This document shows positions 6,391-6,393 of a DNA stretch of 6,393 nt, piece after piece. The position numbers and the translations under genes are program-made. Source of the stretch: DAOPXV01 sp035352535 (lineage in GTDB: Bacteria; Muiribacteriota; UBA9980); assembly GCA_964545075.1 (NCBI GenBank), contig CAZJFS010000218.1:1-6393 (forward strand). Direction: 5' to 3'. Each line of letters starts with the position of its first letter. Position 1 is the stretch's first letter. The notes below the pieces were generated by a model. That model saw only the letters and a program-made list of their open reading frames with translations. It did no database searches and was not told the DNA's origin.

Positions 6391-6393
6391 TAT

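Noticed and set aside
1..6393. CRISPR array, insertion sequence, toxin-antitoxin or defence system
   Set aside because: No regularly spaced repeats, transposase motifs, terminal inverted repeats, or small paired operon were seen; everything coding fits a tail structural cluster.

Overview
The window looks like the distal end of the tail (virion structural) gene cluster of a tailed bacteriophage or prophage. It closes with terminators and an oppositely oriented tRNA-Gly. The host is bacterial: clear Shine-Dalgarno motifs (GAGGT, GAGAGG, AGGGG) sit 6-10 nt before the starts, the standard code fits, and both rho-independent terminators and the tRNA are bacterial in form. The DNA is moderately AT-rich. 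I cannot name the phage or the host phylum from sequence alone. No integrase, capsid or lysis gene is present.

Layout: positions 1-42 may hold the last codons of an upstream gene. Four tightly packed plus-strand genes follow at 26-394, 398-1312, 1334-3109 and 3122-5737, with gaps of 3, 21 and 12 nt. A fifth reading frame (to 6138) overlaps the fourth gene by 4 nt as GTGA. No internal promoter or terminator is evident, so they probably form one late transcript. A strong 17-bp hairpin with T7/A7 tracts (6161-6203) ends it. A second terminator hairpin (6259-6297) and tRNA-Gly(CCC) (6301-6371) lie on the minus strand, with a likely extended -10 promoter at the right edge.

How the genes work together: the 122-aa protein resembles small beta-rich tail-tip or baseplate proteins. 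The 304-aa and 591-aa proteins are beta-rich structural proteins; the larger one has an internal duplication and two FN3-like segments, typical of fibre or tip decoration. The 871-aa protein has the profile of a tail or baseplate hub (gp27/gpD-like): an N-terminal Ig-like domain, a hub core split by a roughly 300-residue insertion, and a C-terminal OB-like module resembling spike N-terminal domains. The last frame encodes an SbsA-type Ig-like domain plus the start of a second one. These assignments rest on motif reading, not on a database search.

The points most worth a second look are the junction between the hub and the last frame, which may be a frameshift splitting one long protein, the large hub insertion, the abruptly ended last Ig-like domain, the internal duplication in the 591-aa protein, and a strong 38-nt hairpin inside the start of the hub gene.
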